Positions 1 through 9,667 of a stretch of 64,000 bases of DNA are shown one piece after another; within the stretch, counting starts at the first letter, position 1, and each line of letters begins with the position of its first letter. Origin of the DNA: Pycnococcus provasolii. Lineage: Eukaryota > Chlorophyta > Pseudoscourfieldiophyceae > Pseudoscourfieldiales > Pycnococcaceae. The stretch spans positions 496,001 through 560,000 of the forward strand of contig OW568881.1 of assembly GCA_938743325.2 (NCBI GenBank), read 5' to 3'. The notes beneath the pieces were generated by a model. That model was not told the DNA's origin. It saw nothing but the letters and a program-made list of their open reading frames with translations, and did no database searches. Both the position numbers and the translations under genes were made by a program.

Positions 1-181
1 CAAAAGCCAAACGGGAAATTTCAAATTCCGCGGCCGGGTGGGTCCCTCAGGTGTTGCCCTGTCTGTTGCCCTGCCACCTGACCTTGCGGCTTGCAAGAGG
101 TGTGGTGTCCCACTGTCCCGCCCCCCTGACCGAACGACAGCTCTCTCGTAGTTGGTAACTCGCATCAACCAACAACGTATC
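1..181 (+). promoter_or_regulatory. Upstream region of the coiled-coil gene
   Basis: No gene is visible in this stretch. A C6 run at 121-126 lies about 56-61 bp before the ATG at 182, on the sense strand of that gene. This matches the C-run pattern seen upstream of many other genes here. No TATA box is evident. Confidence 0.35.
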
Positions 182-2395
182 ATGTCCCTGGAGGAGTCCG
201 CGGCCGCTGACTCGACATCCATCTTTCCTTGCCTCGACGCAGTTCTCACCGCACGCTCTCACTCACTTAGCTTGGAGGCAAGCGCGCCGTTGGAGAATAC
301 GACATGTGTCTCGAAACATGGGAAGCAGCATACACATCAGACGTCAGCGTTAGCGGAGGAGCTTGTGGAGGTCTCCGAGGAAGTCACCGAGGAGGTCTCT
401 GAGGAGGTGGAAGTTGGGGGCTCGGAGTCTTGGCTCGGTCCATCTTCGAAGATGACGGACATAAAAACGAATCAAGTAGGGGGAAGGGACTTGGGAAGTG
501 TGGCGCCTCTGACGCCGCCGCAGGCTTCTTCGGAGCAGGAAAGGCCGAAGCCGCAAGCGTCGGTGTCGAGCGCGTCGACGTCGTTTATTTCAGAGTACGG
601 AGCGGTGCCGGCGGATGTGAGCGAAAACGACCTGTCCGCACAAAAGCTGGCAAGCATCATGAGCTTCCTCGACGGCGTGGAGAAAAACCAAGAAAGCGAA
701 GGATCGCAAATCGCAGACGCCGCTGCTCCGCCAGCGTCACAAGAGAACAATAAGGATGATGACACGTTCTCGGTGTCAAGCTTCTCCACTGCGCTCACGG
801 AGACCACCAACCGTGCACAACAGGGCGGCGGGGCCGCCGCTTCCGTGCGTCGAAAGATTGAGGCGCTGAGACACCAGCTTCGTCTAAGGACAGACGAGTG
901 CGAGGCTCTTCAGGAGCAGCTCAGGGTAGAAACCGAGCGTCGTGGTGCGCTCTTGGAGACTGCCGAGGCGGAACGCGACGCCGTCACATCCAGGCTCAAG
1001 GTGGAGCACGAGGAGGCGTCCAAGCGGCACCTCGCCTTTGTCGACCAGCTGCTCGCGGACAAGGCTGAGCTCGCCGAGAGGTGTACCGCGCTTGCGGAGG
1101 AGCTCAGGAAGGCGGAGGTGGCCGCGGCAGAGGCGGACCGCGAGGGGCGCGCTAGGCTGCACAAGGAACTCGCTAGCCAGAAGGACATGATCCTCGCGAG
1201 CGAGAAGAGGAGTCGTGAAAAGTGGATGGAGACGAAGGCCAAGGAAATCAAGGAGATGACCGTCAAGGGGCTCGAGCCTGAGATTCACAAGCTCATGGAG
1301 CGGCACCGCGCGGAAGTCGACCGCATCGAGCAGGCCAACTCGGACGCCCTTAAGCGACAGCACGCAGACATCACCGCGCAGCACGAGGCGCACATAAGGC
1401 AGCTGCGAGATCGCATGGCACAGGAACAGGCAGATGCGGTGGAGCGCGAGCGCTCCATGGGCGCTGCGAAGGCGCGCGAGGCGTGCGAACGTGCAGAGCA
1501 GCAAATGCAGCTTGGGCGCATGAGACTGCAGGCGGAGGCTGACTTGAGGCTGGAACGCGCCGAGCAATCGAAGCGAGAGGAGCGCGACCGACACGCTTCT
1601 GCGCTGGCAGCCGCGAAGGAGGAGCACGCCGCCGCGCTCGCCGCTGCCACAGCAGCGTCGAACGAGCGCATGGAAACCGCAGGGCGTCGCGCGGAGTCAG
1701 CGGCGGCATCAGCAAAGCAGGAGTTCGCCGCGGAGAAGGAGGCATTCCAGCGCGTCACGGTCGAGCGTGCGCGCAAGGAGCTCGCAGAGAAAGAGGCGCA
1801 CATCCGGCAGATGCTCACGGCGGAGCGCGACGCGGAGCTGAAGCGTGTCATCGCGAGGCTTGAGACAGAGGCGGAGGAACGCCTTCGGTCGGAGTTGCGC
1901 GAAAGGGAGGCGACGATGGAGACTCTGCGCACGCGTGGTGCTTCGGATCTGGCTGCCGAACGCGAGCGTGTGCACGCGCTTACGCTTCGGCTGAACGAGT
2001 GCCTCGAGACAACACGCCGCGCGGAGGAGACGGCTGCGCGGAGCGGAGAACGCGCGCATCAGCTGGACATGGAGCTGCAGCGGACAAAAGAAGCTGCAGA
2101 TTCCGCGCGCATGGAGGTTGCAACGATGCAGCTCCAGGTGCAAGGGTCTCACGGCGCCGCCGCCGCCGCTGAGGCGCAGGCGCAGGTGCAAGTGGACGAG
2201 CTGCGAACGGCACTTGCGTCGCGCGATGCGAGCCTCGCTGACATTTCGTCGCGGCATCGGCGCGAGCTTGAGGATGTCGAGGCGCGTGTGCGAGTTGCTC
2301 TGGCGCGGAAGGACGAGACCATCGCAAGCTTGAGAGAGCAGATGAGCGCGGTGATGCTGCAAGTGACCGAGGCGGCGACTTATCCCTTATCCTAA
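182..2395 (+). CDS. Long coiled-coil protein of unknown function
   Basis: The frame gives a 737-residue protein from the ATG at 182; a longer open frame upstream has no ATG. Residues 1 to about 210 are acidic, Ser/Glu-rich and probably disordered. From about residue 225 to the end the protein is almost continuous heptad-like sequence rich in Glu, Arg, Ala and Lys, predicting a very long coiled coil. There is no signal peptide, membrane segment or catalytic motif. Proteins of this composition are often centrosomal, basal-body or flagellar scaffolds, but that is inference from composition only; myosin-tail or SMC-like similarity would be non-specific. It ends 79 bp from the convergent vWA-like gene. 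The reading frame is long and uninterrupted, so the gene is secure while its role is unknown. Confidence 0.8.
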   Translation: MSLEESAAADSTSIFPCLDAVLTARSHSLSLEASAPLENTTCVSKHGKQHTHQTSALAEELVEVSEEVTEEVSEEVEVGGSESWLGPSSKMTDIKTNQVGGRDLGSVAPLTPPQASSEQERPKPQASVSSASTSFISEYGAVPADVSENDLSAQKLASIMSFLDGVEKNQESEGSQIADAAAPPASQENNKDDDTFSVSSFSTALTETTNRAQQGGGAAASVRRKIEALRHQLRLRTDECEALQEQLRVETERRGALLETAEAERDAVTSRLKVEHEEASKRHLAFVDQLLADKAELAERCTALAEELRKAEVAAAEADREGRARLHKELASQKDMILASEKRSREKWMETKAKEIKEMTVKGLEPEIHKLMERHRAEVDRIEQANSDALKRQHADITAQHEAHIRQLRDRMAQEQADAVERERSMGAAKAREACERAEQQMQLGRMRLQAEADLRLERAEQSKREERDRHASALAAAKEEHAAALAAATAASNERMETAGRRAESAAASAKQEFAAEKEAFQRVTVERARKELAEKEAHIRQMLTAERDAELKRVIARLETEAEERLRSELREREATMETLRTRGASDLAAERERVHALTLRLNECLETTRRAEETAARSGERAHQLDMELQRTKEAADSARMEVATMQLQVQGSHGAAAAAEAQAQVQVDELRTALASRDASLADISSRHRRELEDVEARVRVALARKDETIASLREQMSAVMLQVTEAATYPLS

Positions 2396-2473
2396 GATCG
2401 CTCATTCACTTAATTTTCATAAAAGTTTTGGTTACAGAAAACGCACAATTTAAATTTCGAAAAGGAATTGCTT

Positions 2474-4783
2474 TCACTTGCGCTGCACGATCGGTGTGGA
2501 GGCTGATACGCGGCTCGCGAAACGAGAGCCGAAGCGCGCCACATTGATCGACGTGTTCGTCGCCTCCGGTCGTGTGGTCACCTTCACATTGTCTAGGTGA
2601 CTATTCCGTGTTGCACTCCACGCCTTTTTGAGGTAGCGATATGCCTCCAAGTCGAGGCGAATCGCGCTTTCTTCGTGGCATAGCACAACCCACCGCGCAA
2701 TTGTGCGCATGGTTGCCCTCTGTGGCACGAGTCGGATGTGCGGAATTTTGATTGAATCGCGTACGTATACAGGCCCCTCGTTTTCCAAACCAGAGCCAGT
2801 TAAAGAACGCTCGAGTACAGCCTTTCGATCTCTAATCGAAAGGTCCAGAGACTCCTTGCAGACCACCATCTTTCGAACGTAGAGTCTCGAATTTGCCATT
2901 TTTGTTAGCAGAGCCTCCAGTACCTCGTTCGAATGCGACTCTAGCTGCCTGCTCGTCGTGTGCCACCTGCTGAAGTGCGCGTGTGTGGCAATACCCGCGG
3001 CAACTCCGCGCTTTCCAGCACCAACAAACTCGGGATCCAGCAGCGGACGGAGAATCTTTGTTCCCTCCGTGACAGTGTTCGCCACCACGCGTTCGTCGAG
3101 CGTGCTCAGGCTTGCGGCAACTATCACCGCGGGCACGAGGTTCATACTGGGCACTTTGACGAGATTCGCCTCGAAGTTGTTAAGCTGCTCAACAACATCA
3201 TCGACATCGTCGTCCTCGTTATCCAGGCACACGAGGTTGACGAGAACGTTCTGATCCGCCGTTTCCTGCGTGGGAAGCAACCACGATCCATGGCCAGTGG
3301 CGGGGCACCTTTCGGTAACGACGATGACAGAGTTGTGGGAATCCATGTCGAATCCTAAGCGATTCACCATGACCATCGCCTTTGCAAAGCTCGCTTCCAT
3401 CGTCGCCCGCGATGGATGTGCGTCGGCTTCTCTCCTCGAGGATGCCTGCCTCCTGTGAGCATCGCGCGCATCCTCGAGCGCCTTCTCGATCACCTTGCGG
3501 CTCGTGTCGTCCTGCCACAGCACGAAGGGCAGCAGCAGCATCGCCTCGCTAAAGGTTCCCACCGTCAACGTGCCGAAGCCGATGACGGCGATGCGCACCT
3601 GCGCGCGTCCTTCTCGCGAGATGATGTCGGACACCGCGCCGACGACAGCGGGGAGCGTGTCTGCGATGCAGTGCGTCGCGGCTTGACTCGAAACGTCTAC
3701 GACGACCACGATATCAACGGCCGTGACGTCTCGGTCTGCGCGTCGAGACATGCCAAGTGGTAGCTCTTCGACAACCACTTTGCCACCCGCCGCGTCGATC
3801 ACTTCGCAGCACGTTCCCTCTTTCTTCGGCTTGAGTGCGGCGGCTGCCGCCTCTTCCCTTTCCTTGCGTCTCCTCGCCTGCTCCATGGCAAGTTTGACGT
3901 CTGGCGCGTACGTTCCGTTCTTGTATATGCGCACTGGCGGGATGGCAGATTTTAGCTTAGTCTCTTCGTCGTACCATCCCTTTCTGTTGTCATAGTTGCC
4001 GCTAAGTCTGACATGCTGCGGCGGTTTGAGAGCCGACGGCCTTGCGTGCTGTATGGGAGTCTGATATAGCCTGCTGATGGTGTTGTTCAGCTCGTGGGCA
4101 CTTCGCAGGCGGCTGCGAAACGGCCCGTCGTCGGGCCACATCTCCAAGTCCTCCGCCTCGAGGTACGCGGCTATGTGCTTGGAGACGGTGCGCGTCGCAG
4201 GCTGTGCGAGTCGTTCGGCGGACCTCGCCGCTCGCTGGCTGAGAGGCCTGGCGACGAGCGCGCTTGCGAACGTGTTTGGCTCCGAGTTCTGCTCGAACAG
4301 CTTGTCGTCGATGCGCTTTTGCTCCCTGAGTTCGAGTGCCCTAGTTTGTTTGCTGAGTCGTGCCGCGCTATTTTGGCTGAACCTTGCCGAAGACGCGCGT
4401 GGTTTGTGCTCGTTCCAGTACACGTGCGACGTTCCGTATGATCTCGTTTGGCACGCCGACGCGACTCGGTCCATGACGGCGTCGTACCCTGAGGCTGGCG
4501 TCATCGGCCGGGACCGAGAGGTTGTTTGCGACCAAGAAGAGAAGTTCGTGCGTGCTGAGCGCGTGCTCATTCGCGACGAAGGTCGTCCTCCGGCCGACGA
4601 GCCAGAAGTTTGTGGGCGGCCGCCAACACTGACGTCGAGTGCAGCCGGCCGGCGCGACTTCGAAGGCTTCTTCCCTTGAGAGGACCCTTGCATTGATGGA
4701 GACACCCCTCCAGCATCAACAGGCAGTGACACGTCTCCAGGAATGTCACCAACCACGGCTCCTGATGCTGAGGCCGGCGCCAT
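2474..4783 (-). CDS. von Willebrand factor A-like domain protein, function unknown
   Basis: A 769-residue protein from the ATG at 4783. The first 120 residues are Ser/Pro-rich and low complexity, then comes a basic region. Around residues 357-520 is a Rossmann-like segment that reads as a vWA domain: a hydrophobic strand ending in DVSSQ (363-367), a later strand VRIAVIGFG, and a further strand SVIVVTERC. The first metal-binding motif of vWA domains is D-x-S-x-S; here the last Ser is Gln, so metal-dependent ligand binding may be lost. The C-terminal 200 residues have no recognised domain. There is no signal peptide, so it is probably intracellular. It is convergent with the coiled-coil gene and divergent from MSH2. 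The family assignment rests on pattern only. Confidence 0.75.
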   Translation of the reverse strand: MAPASASGAVVGDIPGDVSLPVDAGGVSPSMQGSSQGKKPSKSRRPAALDVSVGGRPQTSGSSAGGRPSSRMSTRSARTNFSSWSQTTSRSRPMTPASGYDAVMDRVASACQTRSYGTSHVYWNEHKPRASSARFSQNSAARLSKQTRALELREQKRIDDKLFEQNSEPNTFASALVARPLSQRAARSAERLAQPATRTVSKHIAAYLEAEDLEMWPDDGPFRSRLRSAHELNNTISRLYQTPIQHARPSALKPPQHVRLSGNYDNRKGWYDEETKLKSAIPPVRIYKNGTYAPDVKLAMEQARRRKEREEAAAAALKPKKEGTCCEVIDAAGGKVVVEELPLGMSRRADRDVTAVDIVVVVDVSSQAATHCIADTLPAVVGAVSDIISREGRAQVRIAVIGFGTLTVGTFSEAMLLLPFVLWQDDTSRKVIEKALEDARDAHRRQASSRREADAHPSRATMEASFAKAMVMVNRLGFDMDSHNSVIVVTERCPATGHGSWLLPTQETADQNVLVNLVCLDNEDDDVDDVVEQLNNFEANLVKVPSMNLVPAVIVAASLSTLDERVVANTVTEGTKILRPLLDPEFVGAGKRGVAAGIATHAHFSRWHTTSRQLESHSNEVLEALLTKMANSRLYVRKMVVCKESLDLSIRDRKAVLERSLTGSGLENEGPVYVRDSIKIPHIRLVPQRATMRTIARWVVLCHEESAIRLDLEAYRYLKKAWSATRNSHLDNVKVTTRPEATNTSINVARFGSRFASRVSASTPIVQRK

Positions 4784-5658
4784 TCCCAAACTTCCACGTG
4801 CAAGGTGCGAGTTGCCCGTTGCCAGGGGAGGAATAGGGACGAGATGCGGACTTGGAACTGCTAAAGGTATTGACTTCCTTCCACAGTTCCCCTTCAATCA
4901 GGACAACTTCAGGCATCAGGGGAACTTCAGGGTGATCTGAGGTGTTAAGGCCACTGTAGTACTACGTTAACAATCTACTGCATTTTACGTTATTGGTTAT
5001 TGGTTAACACAGGCTAACGTTGCCTAATGTGTCCTGTCCTGTTTGTACGGTTTGTACGGTTTGTACATACTGTACCTGTCCTGTTCACCTGTTGGGCTGT
5101 TCTGTTCTGTACTGGAATTCGTGTCCTTTCTCCCTTACAGTAGGTGTCCTTTCTCTTCCTTTTTTCAATGGCCAGGTAGGTGCCAGGTATCCAACTTCGT
5201 GATGTCAACTACTTTGGTATGTACTTCCTACTACTGTATGTATCAGTTATCACTTCAACTCTTCAAGGAGTATCCAGACAGCTTTGAGAAGCTGTCTGGA
5301 GACACTCGGAGACACGCGGTGACACACCATTACGATAGAGCACGCCCATGTCTACGCCCATGGGCCAACGGACCCTCCCCCGCTCAGGACACAGGTTCCC
5401 CACGGGCACGACCCAACCTCCCATGCCTAAAAGTAACCCCGAACCCCGAACCCCGAACCCTACCCCTAACCCCGAACCCCGAACCCCGAACCCCGAACCA
5501 CTCCCACTCCTACAGTCCTACCCCTCACTGACCCCTAACCCCTAATTGGGAGGTCCCCCCTTTTTTCCTTTTTTTTTGAACTTCTGGCGCGCTCCCTCCC
5601 CTCCCCCTGTTTTTGCGCGTGTGCTCATTTCCGCCTCCTCGGAGCTCGGGTGGCCACC
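4784..5658. repeat. Head-to-head intergenic region with simple and telomere-like repeats
   Basis: No gene is seen. The region holds tandem copies of a 9-bp unit TTTGTACGG near 5042-5068, a perfect 11-bp inverted repeat with a 4-base loop (5274-5299), and an array of degenerate CCCCGAA/CCCCTAA units at 5435-5545. C-runs at 5555-5560 and 5592-5608 follow, just before the MSH2 ATG. Confidence 0.6.
5435..5545 (+). repeat. Degenerate telomere-like CCCCGAA/CCCTAA array
   Basis: Consecutive units of AACCCCG, AACCCTACC and CCCTAA type run for about 110 bp on the + strand. They lie 114-224 bp upstream of the MSH2 start codon, C-rich strand in the sense direction. Confidence 0.75.
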
Positions 5659-8376
5659 ATGGCGACATCCACGGCAGCGATGGAGTCATCCCTTTCGGAT
5701 ACTCCCGGTTTCAACTCCTTCTACAAGCGTCTTGTCAGCTCGTCGTCGTCATCTTCATCATCTGATTCTGTGCTTCGTTTTTTTTGTCGAGGATCGGCGG
5801 GAGGATTCTACACCGTGCACGGCGCATCCGCGTTACTAATACATGCGAGGTACCTTGGTGCCTCTTCCTCGTCCATCAGGTACTTTGGAACAGGGGATCA
5901 AGCTTTAGCGTCCGTCTCACTCAACCAGTCGAAGTTCGCGGACGTGCTCAGAGACGTGCTCCTAGAAAGAGGAGAACATACCGTCGAACTGTACGAAGGG
6001 GCGGGAGATAAGTGGAAGTGCACCAAGTCGGCATCGCCGGGAAAACTTGACGCGTTCCAGGATGAACTCTTCAACAGCGGGGGAAGCGACAAAGGAGGAC
6101 TCGCGCCGCCGCCGTCTCTTGCCGTCGTCGTGCACAACAAGGACAACACGCGCACGGTCGGAGTCGCTTCCGTTGACGCGTACCGACGCGTCTTAAACGC
6201 GACGGCGTTCGTCGACACGTCGGAAAGCTTAGTCGCGCTGGAGCACGCCGTCATGCAGACGGGAGCGCGCGAGTGCGTCGTGCTGCGAACCGACGACGCG
6301 GGCGCAGGCGCGTCGAACGGCGACGCGCGAAGGGTCGAAGACGTGCTGCGCAGGTGCTCCGTGCTGCCCACACCTCGGCCGAAGTCGGACTTCGATGCGA
6401 GGGCGCTGCCGGATAACCTTGCGCGCCTGCTCCGCCGCCCGGACGGTGCTACGGACGGGTGGACACCAGCACTTGTGTCGGAACGACACAAGGCTGTTCT
6501 CGAATCTCCCGCAGCAGCCGCGGCGCTCGCGGGAGCAATGAAGTACGTCGAGGCGGTGGCTGACTCGTCTGGACATGCGCGCTACGAGCTTCGTGCGCTC
6601 GACACGCAGAGCTTCATGCGCATCGACAGCGCCGCGGCAAAGGCGTTGCACGTCCTGCCACTCGCTGGTGGGCGCTCAGGGCTCGCGGCGGAGGCGGAGG
6701 CGAATGGCGGCGGTACGTCCACCTCGTCATCCAACCGCGCTTGTACGAGCATCTACGCCCTGCTCTGCCACCAGCGCACGCCCATGGGAAAGCGCCTGCT
6801 TCGCACGTGGCTCAAGCAGCCTCTCGTGAACGAGTCTTTGATCGAGGCGCGCCACGACGTCGTCGAGCTCCTGTCAAACGCGCCGTCGGTGCTGTCGACG
6901 CTGCGTGACGCCGTGATGCGAGGCTTGCCGGACGCCGAGAGGCTCGCGCGCAAGCTCGAGAGGCAAAACGCCACGCTGCAGGACCTGTGCCTCCTCTACA
7001 AGGTTTCCAGCGCAATCCCGCTGCTCATCACCGCCCTGGGCTCGCTGGACACCTCGGCACCCGGAGCCAGGGGACGTGGCGCCGAAATCCTTGCCGATCG
7101 GTTCGCGAAGCCTTTTGAGGAGTTGCACACAGAAGATAAGCTGCGTCGCTTCGAGAGTCTTATTGAGGCTGCGATCGACCTTTCGCGTGTTCCCGAGGAG
7201 TACGCCGTCAACCCGTCGTACGATCAGAAGCTGCAGGATCTGCGCGAGGAGCGTGACGCAGTGGAGGCGAGGCTGGAGGCGATGGGCGTGAAGGCGGCGA
7301 AAGTGCTCGGCCTCGAGCTCGGCAAGTCGCTGAAGCTGGAGCGCACCACAGTTCATGGCTATCACTTCAGGATCACCAAGACAGAGGAGCAGAAGGTGCG
7401 CAAGAAGCTATCCGCGCACTACACTGTCTTCGACACGCGGAAGGATGGGTGCAAATTCCACAGCTCGGAGCTTCGCAACGCGGCAGCAGACTACGAGAGG
7501 CTCACGAAGAAGTACGAGGCATCGCAGCGCGAGCTCACGGCGCAGGTGGTCGAGGTTGCCAGCAGCTTTGTCGAGCTGTTCGATGGCGTGACGAACAAAA
7601 TTGCAGAGCTCGATGTCCTCTGCGGCTTTGCTCACGTCGTGGCGACGAGCCCGCGCCCGTACACGCGCCCGACGATGACGTACGGCGGCGACGGCGACGA
7701 GATCAGCCTGTACGATGCGCGCCATCCTCTTGTGGAGACGCTGGTCGCCGACTACGTCCCCAACGACGTGAAGATTGACGCCGAGGGGCGCCTTCTCGTC
7801 GTGACTGGCGCAAACATGGGAGGAAAGTCCACGCTGCTTCGAAGCGTCGGGTGCTGCGTGCTGCTCGCCCAGGTTGGCATGTTCGTGCCCGCGTCTGCGG
7901 CGACGATCTCGGTGCGTGATGCCATCTTCGCTCGCGTGGGTGCGGGAGATGCGCTGGGCAAGGGCCTTTCAACGTTCATGCTGGAGATGCTGGAGACAGG
8001 TGCGCTGCTGCGAAGTGCCACGCCGAGGAGCCTCGTGCTTATTGACGAGTTGGGGCGTGGCACAAGCACCACGGATGGCTTGGCACTCGCCGATGCTATC
8101 GCGCGGCACCTGCTCGAGGAGGTGCGTGCACCGACGATGTTTGCGACACACTTCTTCGAGCTTGCGCGGGGCTTGACCAACGTCGCGGGCGCAAGGAACG
8201 CGCATCTCTCCGCTTCGTGCGAAGGCAGCAGCGGATTAACCCTCCTTTACAAGGTAAAGGAGGGGCAAGCCGATGCCTCCTTTGGCGTTCGCGTTGCGCA
8301 GCATGCGCAGCTGCCCGCGGAGGTTGTGCAGTGGGCGGAGGAGAGGCTAGCAAAGCGCGCGCGCGTGTGCGTGTAG
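5659..8376 (+). CDS. MSH2: DNA mismatch repair protein MSH2
   Basis: A 905-residue MutS homologue that forms the common subunit of eukaryotic mismatch-recognition heterodimers (MutS-alpha and MutS-beta) in the nucleus. The ATG at 5659 sits in an excellent context (GCCACCATGG). The N-terminal mismatch-binding-like domain has the MSH2-type pattern (GFYTVHGASALL, then SPGKLDAFQDELF); it lacks the MutS/MSH6 Phe-x-Glu wedge, as expected for MSH2. The connector, lever and clamp follow. The ATPase domain has Walker A TGANMGGKST (about 716-725), the D-loop/Q-loop region GDALGKGLSTFMLEMLET, Walker B LVLIDELGRGTST (about 792) and the MFATHFFEL switch. The family nearly always has GPNMGGKS, so Pro to Ala is unusual. 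The length is close to human MSH2 (934). It is a single exon. Confidence 0.95.
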   Translation: MATSTAAMESSLSDTPGFNSFYKRLVSSSSSSSSSDSVLRFFCRGSAGGFYTVHGASALLIHARYLGASSSSIRYFGTGDQALASVSLNQSKFADVLRDVLLERGEHTVELYEGAGDKWKCTKSASPGKLDAFQDELFNSGGSDKGGLAPPPSLAVVVHNKDNTRTVGVASVDAYRRVLNATAFVDTSESLVALEHAVMQTGARECVVLRTDDAGAGASNGDARRVEDVLRRCSVLPTPRPKSDFDARALPDNLARLLRRPDGATDGWTPALVSERHKAVLESPAAAAALAGAMKYVEAVADSSGHARYELRALDTQSFMRIDSAAAKALHVLPLAGGRSGLAAEAEANGGGTSTSSSNRACTSIYALLCHQRTPMGKRLLRTWLKQPLVNESLIEARHDVVELLSNAPSVLSTLRDAVMRGLPDAERLARKLERQNATLQDLCLLYKVSSAIPLLITALGSLDTSAPGARGRGAEILADRFAKPFEELHTEDKLRRFESLIEAAIDLSRVPEEYAVNPSYDQKLQDLREERDAVEARLEAMGVKAAKVLGLELGKSLKLERTTVHGYHFRITKTEEQKVRKKLSAHYTVFDTRKDGCKFHSSELRNAAADYERLTKKYEASQRELTAQVVEVASSFVELFDGVTNKIAELDVLCGFAHVVATSPRPYTRPTMTYGGDGDEISLYDARHPLVETLVADYVPNDVKIDAEGRLLVVTGANMGGKSTLLRSVGCCVLLAQVGMFVPASAATISVRDAIFARVGAGDALGKGLSTFMLEMLETGALLRSATPRSLVLIDELGRGTSTTDGLALADAIARHLLEEVRAPTMFATHFFELARGLTNVAGARNAHLSASCEGSSGLTLLYKVKEGQADASFGVRVAQHAQLPAEVVQWAEERLAKRARVCV

Positions 8377-8450
8377 GGTAGCAGTTTGGATTTTACCTGA
8401 GATACTTCATTCAGTAATAAAGTTGCAATTTGGTTTGTCCAACGGTCGTC

Positions 8451-8507
8451 CATTCACACCATTCACTTTCACCATTCAGCCCATTCACAGGTGCCATTCA
8501 CTGCGCG
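8451..8507 (+). repeat. Short imperfect CCATTCAC repeats
   Basis: Five imperfect copies of CCATTCA(C/G) follow the MSH2 stop codon and lie between it and the convergent small gene. They may be part of the 3' processing region; no function is shown. Confidence 0.5.
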
Positions 8508-8543
8508 TTTTTGTACATGGCGCAGGTGATTTCGAATGTTAAA

Positions 8544-9131
8544 TCACCCTATCATGGCGCTTTCGTTGGCGTAGTGAGGGCTCCGATTGCGACTTGTTTT
8601 CGTTGATGTCGTTGCCATCGCCACCAACCGTGCATCAACACGATGTCGTCGAACCATTTCTGCGACGCACTTCGCGCTCAGTACCTTCTCCTTCTTGTTC
8701 TTCCTTCCCGCACGGCGCGCCGATTTCTGCGTTCCTTGTGTTGCTTGCGTTCCGTGCGTTCCTTGTGATGCACCCATGGAAGGACTTCCGACGTTTGCCG
8801 CCGCCACGTCTTGTTGCTCAAGTCGGTGTAAAAACAAAGACTTAGAACCTTTCTTGCGGAGCTTGTTCCGGACGATTTTTTCAGCTTGCTCCAGCGATTT
8901 GCGCTCACCAAGTTTCGCGTATTGTGCTCGTAGTTCATCAAAGTCTCGCTCCCTGCCGATCTCGATGATCTCCGAACGCCGATTGCGCCAATGCTTTGCT
9001 TGGTTCCAATTGCATGCGCACCCGATGCTTGAGCCTTGTTGCAGTTTGCTGACGCTCGTACTTGTCACCACTTGGCTGCATTCGAGACATCGTACCGACG
9101 GGCAGTACAAGCGACCGTTGCACTCCTGCAT
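8544..9131 (-). CDS. Small Cys-containing basic hypothetical protein
   Basis: A 195-residue open frame from the ATG at 9131. The N-terminus has a cluster of cysteines (C-x5-C-x4-C-x2-C, then C-x-C after about 20 residues), which could be a small zinc-binding region. A helical Glu/Arg segment follows (about residues 50-95), then a Gln/Gly/Thr repeat (GTHGTQATQGTQ) and a Lys/Arg-rich stretch (RRAGRKNKKEK) that could be a nuclear localisation signal. No family is recognised. A frame of similar length exists on the opposite strand, but its composition is less protein-like. G-rich, telomere-like sequence on the + strand at 9171-9262 sits where the promoter C-runs of this genome would be expected for this minus-strand gene. 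Confidence 0.5.
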   Translation of the reverse strand: MQECNGRLYCPSVRCLECSQVVTSTSVSKLQQGSSIGCACNWNQAKHWRNRRSEIIEIGRERDFDELRAQYAKLGERKSLEQAEKIVRNKLRKKGSKSLFLHRLEQQDVAAANVGSPSMGASQGTHGTQATQGTQKSARRAGRKNKKEKVLSAKCVAEMVRRHRVDARLVAMATTSTKTSRNRSPHYANESAMIG

Positions 9132-9667
9132 CCACACATTGAGCGAGGGCGTTTAGTTCTCGCAGGTTCTGTTTTGGGGTTTTGATGGATTAGGGTTTAT
9201 AGGTTTATGATCGGGTGCCTTGGAATCGGTTTTTGGGCTCCCGGACTGGGTTACTGTCTGGGGTTATGAAGCGTTGAACACAACGTTGTCGGGAGACGTA
9301 CGGCCGTTCGTCTCGCGAACGAGCTTCTGGCTTGAAGTGCACTCGTCTAATCTCCGCGGACGCCATTGGCGGCGCGGGAGACGCGGCGCGTCGTGGCGCG
9401 GGCGGCCGGATGCGCCAAGAGGCGCGGCGCCACGCTTACTAGTACTACTCATCAGGGGGTCTTTTGGCCCGACCTTGCCGAGTGCCGACCGGGATCCCCA
9501 CTGGACAAAAAGCTGAGGAAATGTGCCCTTGTTAGAAATAAGTTCTACAAAGGATCCCCGAAAGACAAACCCAAATACAGCATCCATCCTACTACTACGA
9601 GATCTCTCGCGTGTTCGTGGCCACAACTCCCTTGGCGCAAGGCGGGTGTCACAATCCGTCGTGCGTG
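9132..9667. other. Head-to-head intergenic region
   Basis: No gene is seen. The part nearest 9131 holds GGGGTTTT and TTAGGGTTT-like sequence (9171-9262), C-rich on the minus strand and so in the sense direction of the minus-strand gene. The remainder up to 9667 shows nothing clear. Confidence 0.4.

Noticed and set aside
884-1932. Long open frames antisense to the coiled-coil gene
   Set aside because: They mirror a GC-rich coding frame, have Arg/Ser/Leu-biased composition and no domain; the plus frame is longer and has coherent heptads.
5898-6491. Open frame antisense to MSH2
   Set aside because: It lies wholly within a recognised gene and has no protein-like motif.
8587-9156. Plus-strand open frame opposite the small Cys-containing gene
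   Set aside because: Composition is less coherent, there is no good start, and upstream C-run polarity favours the minus strand.
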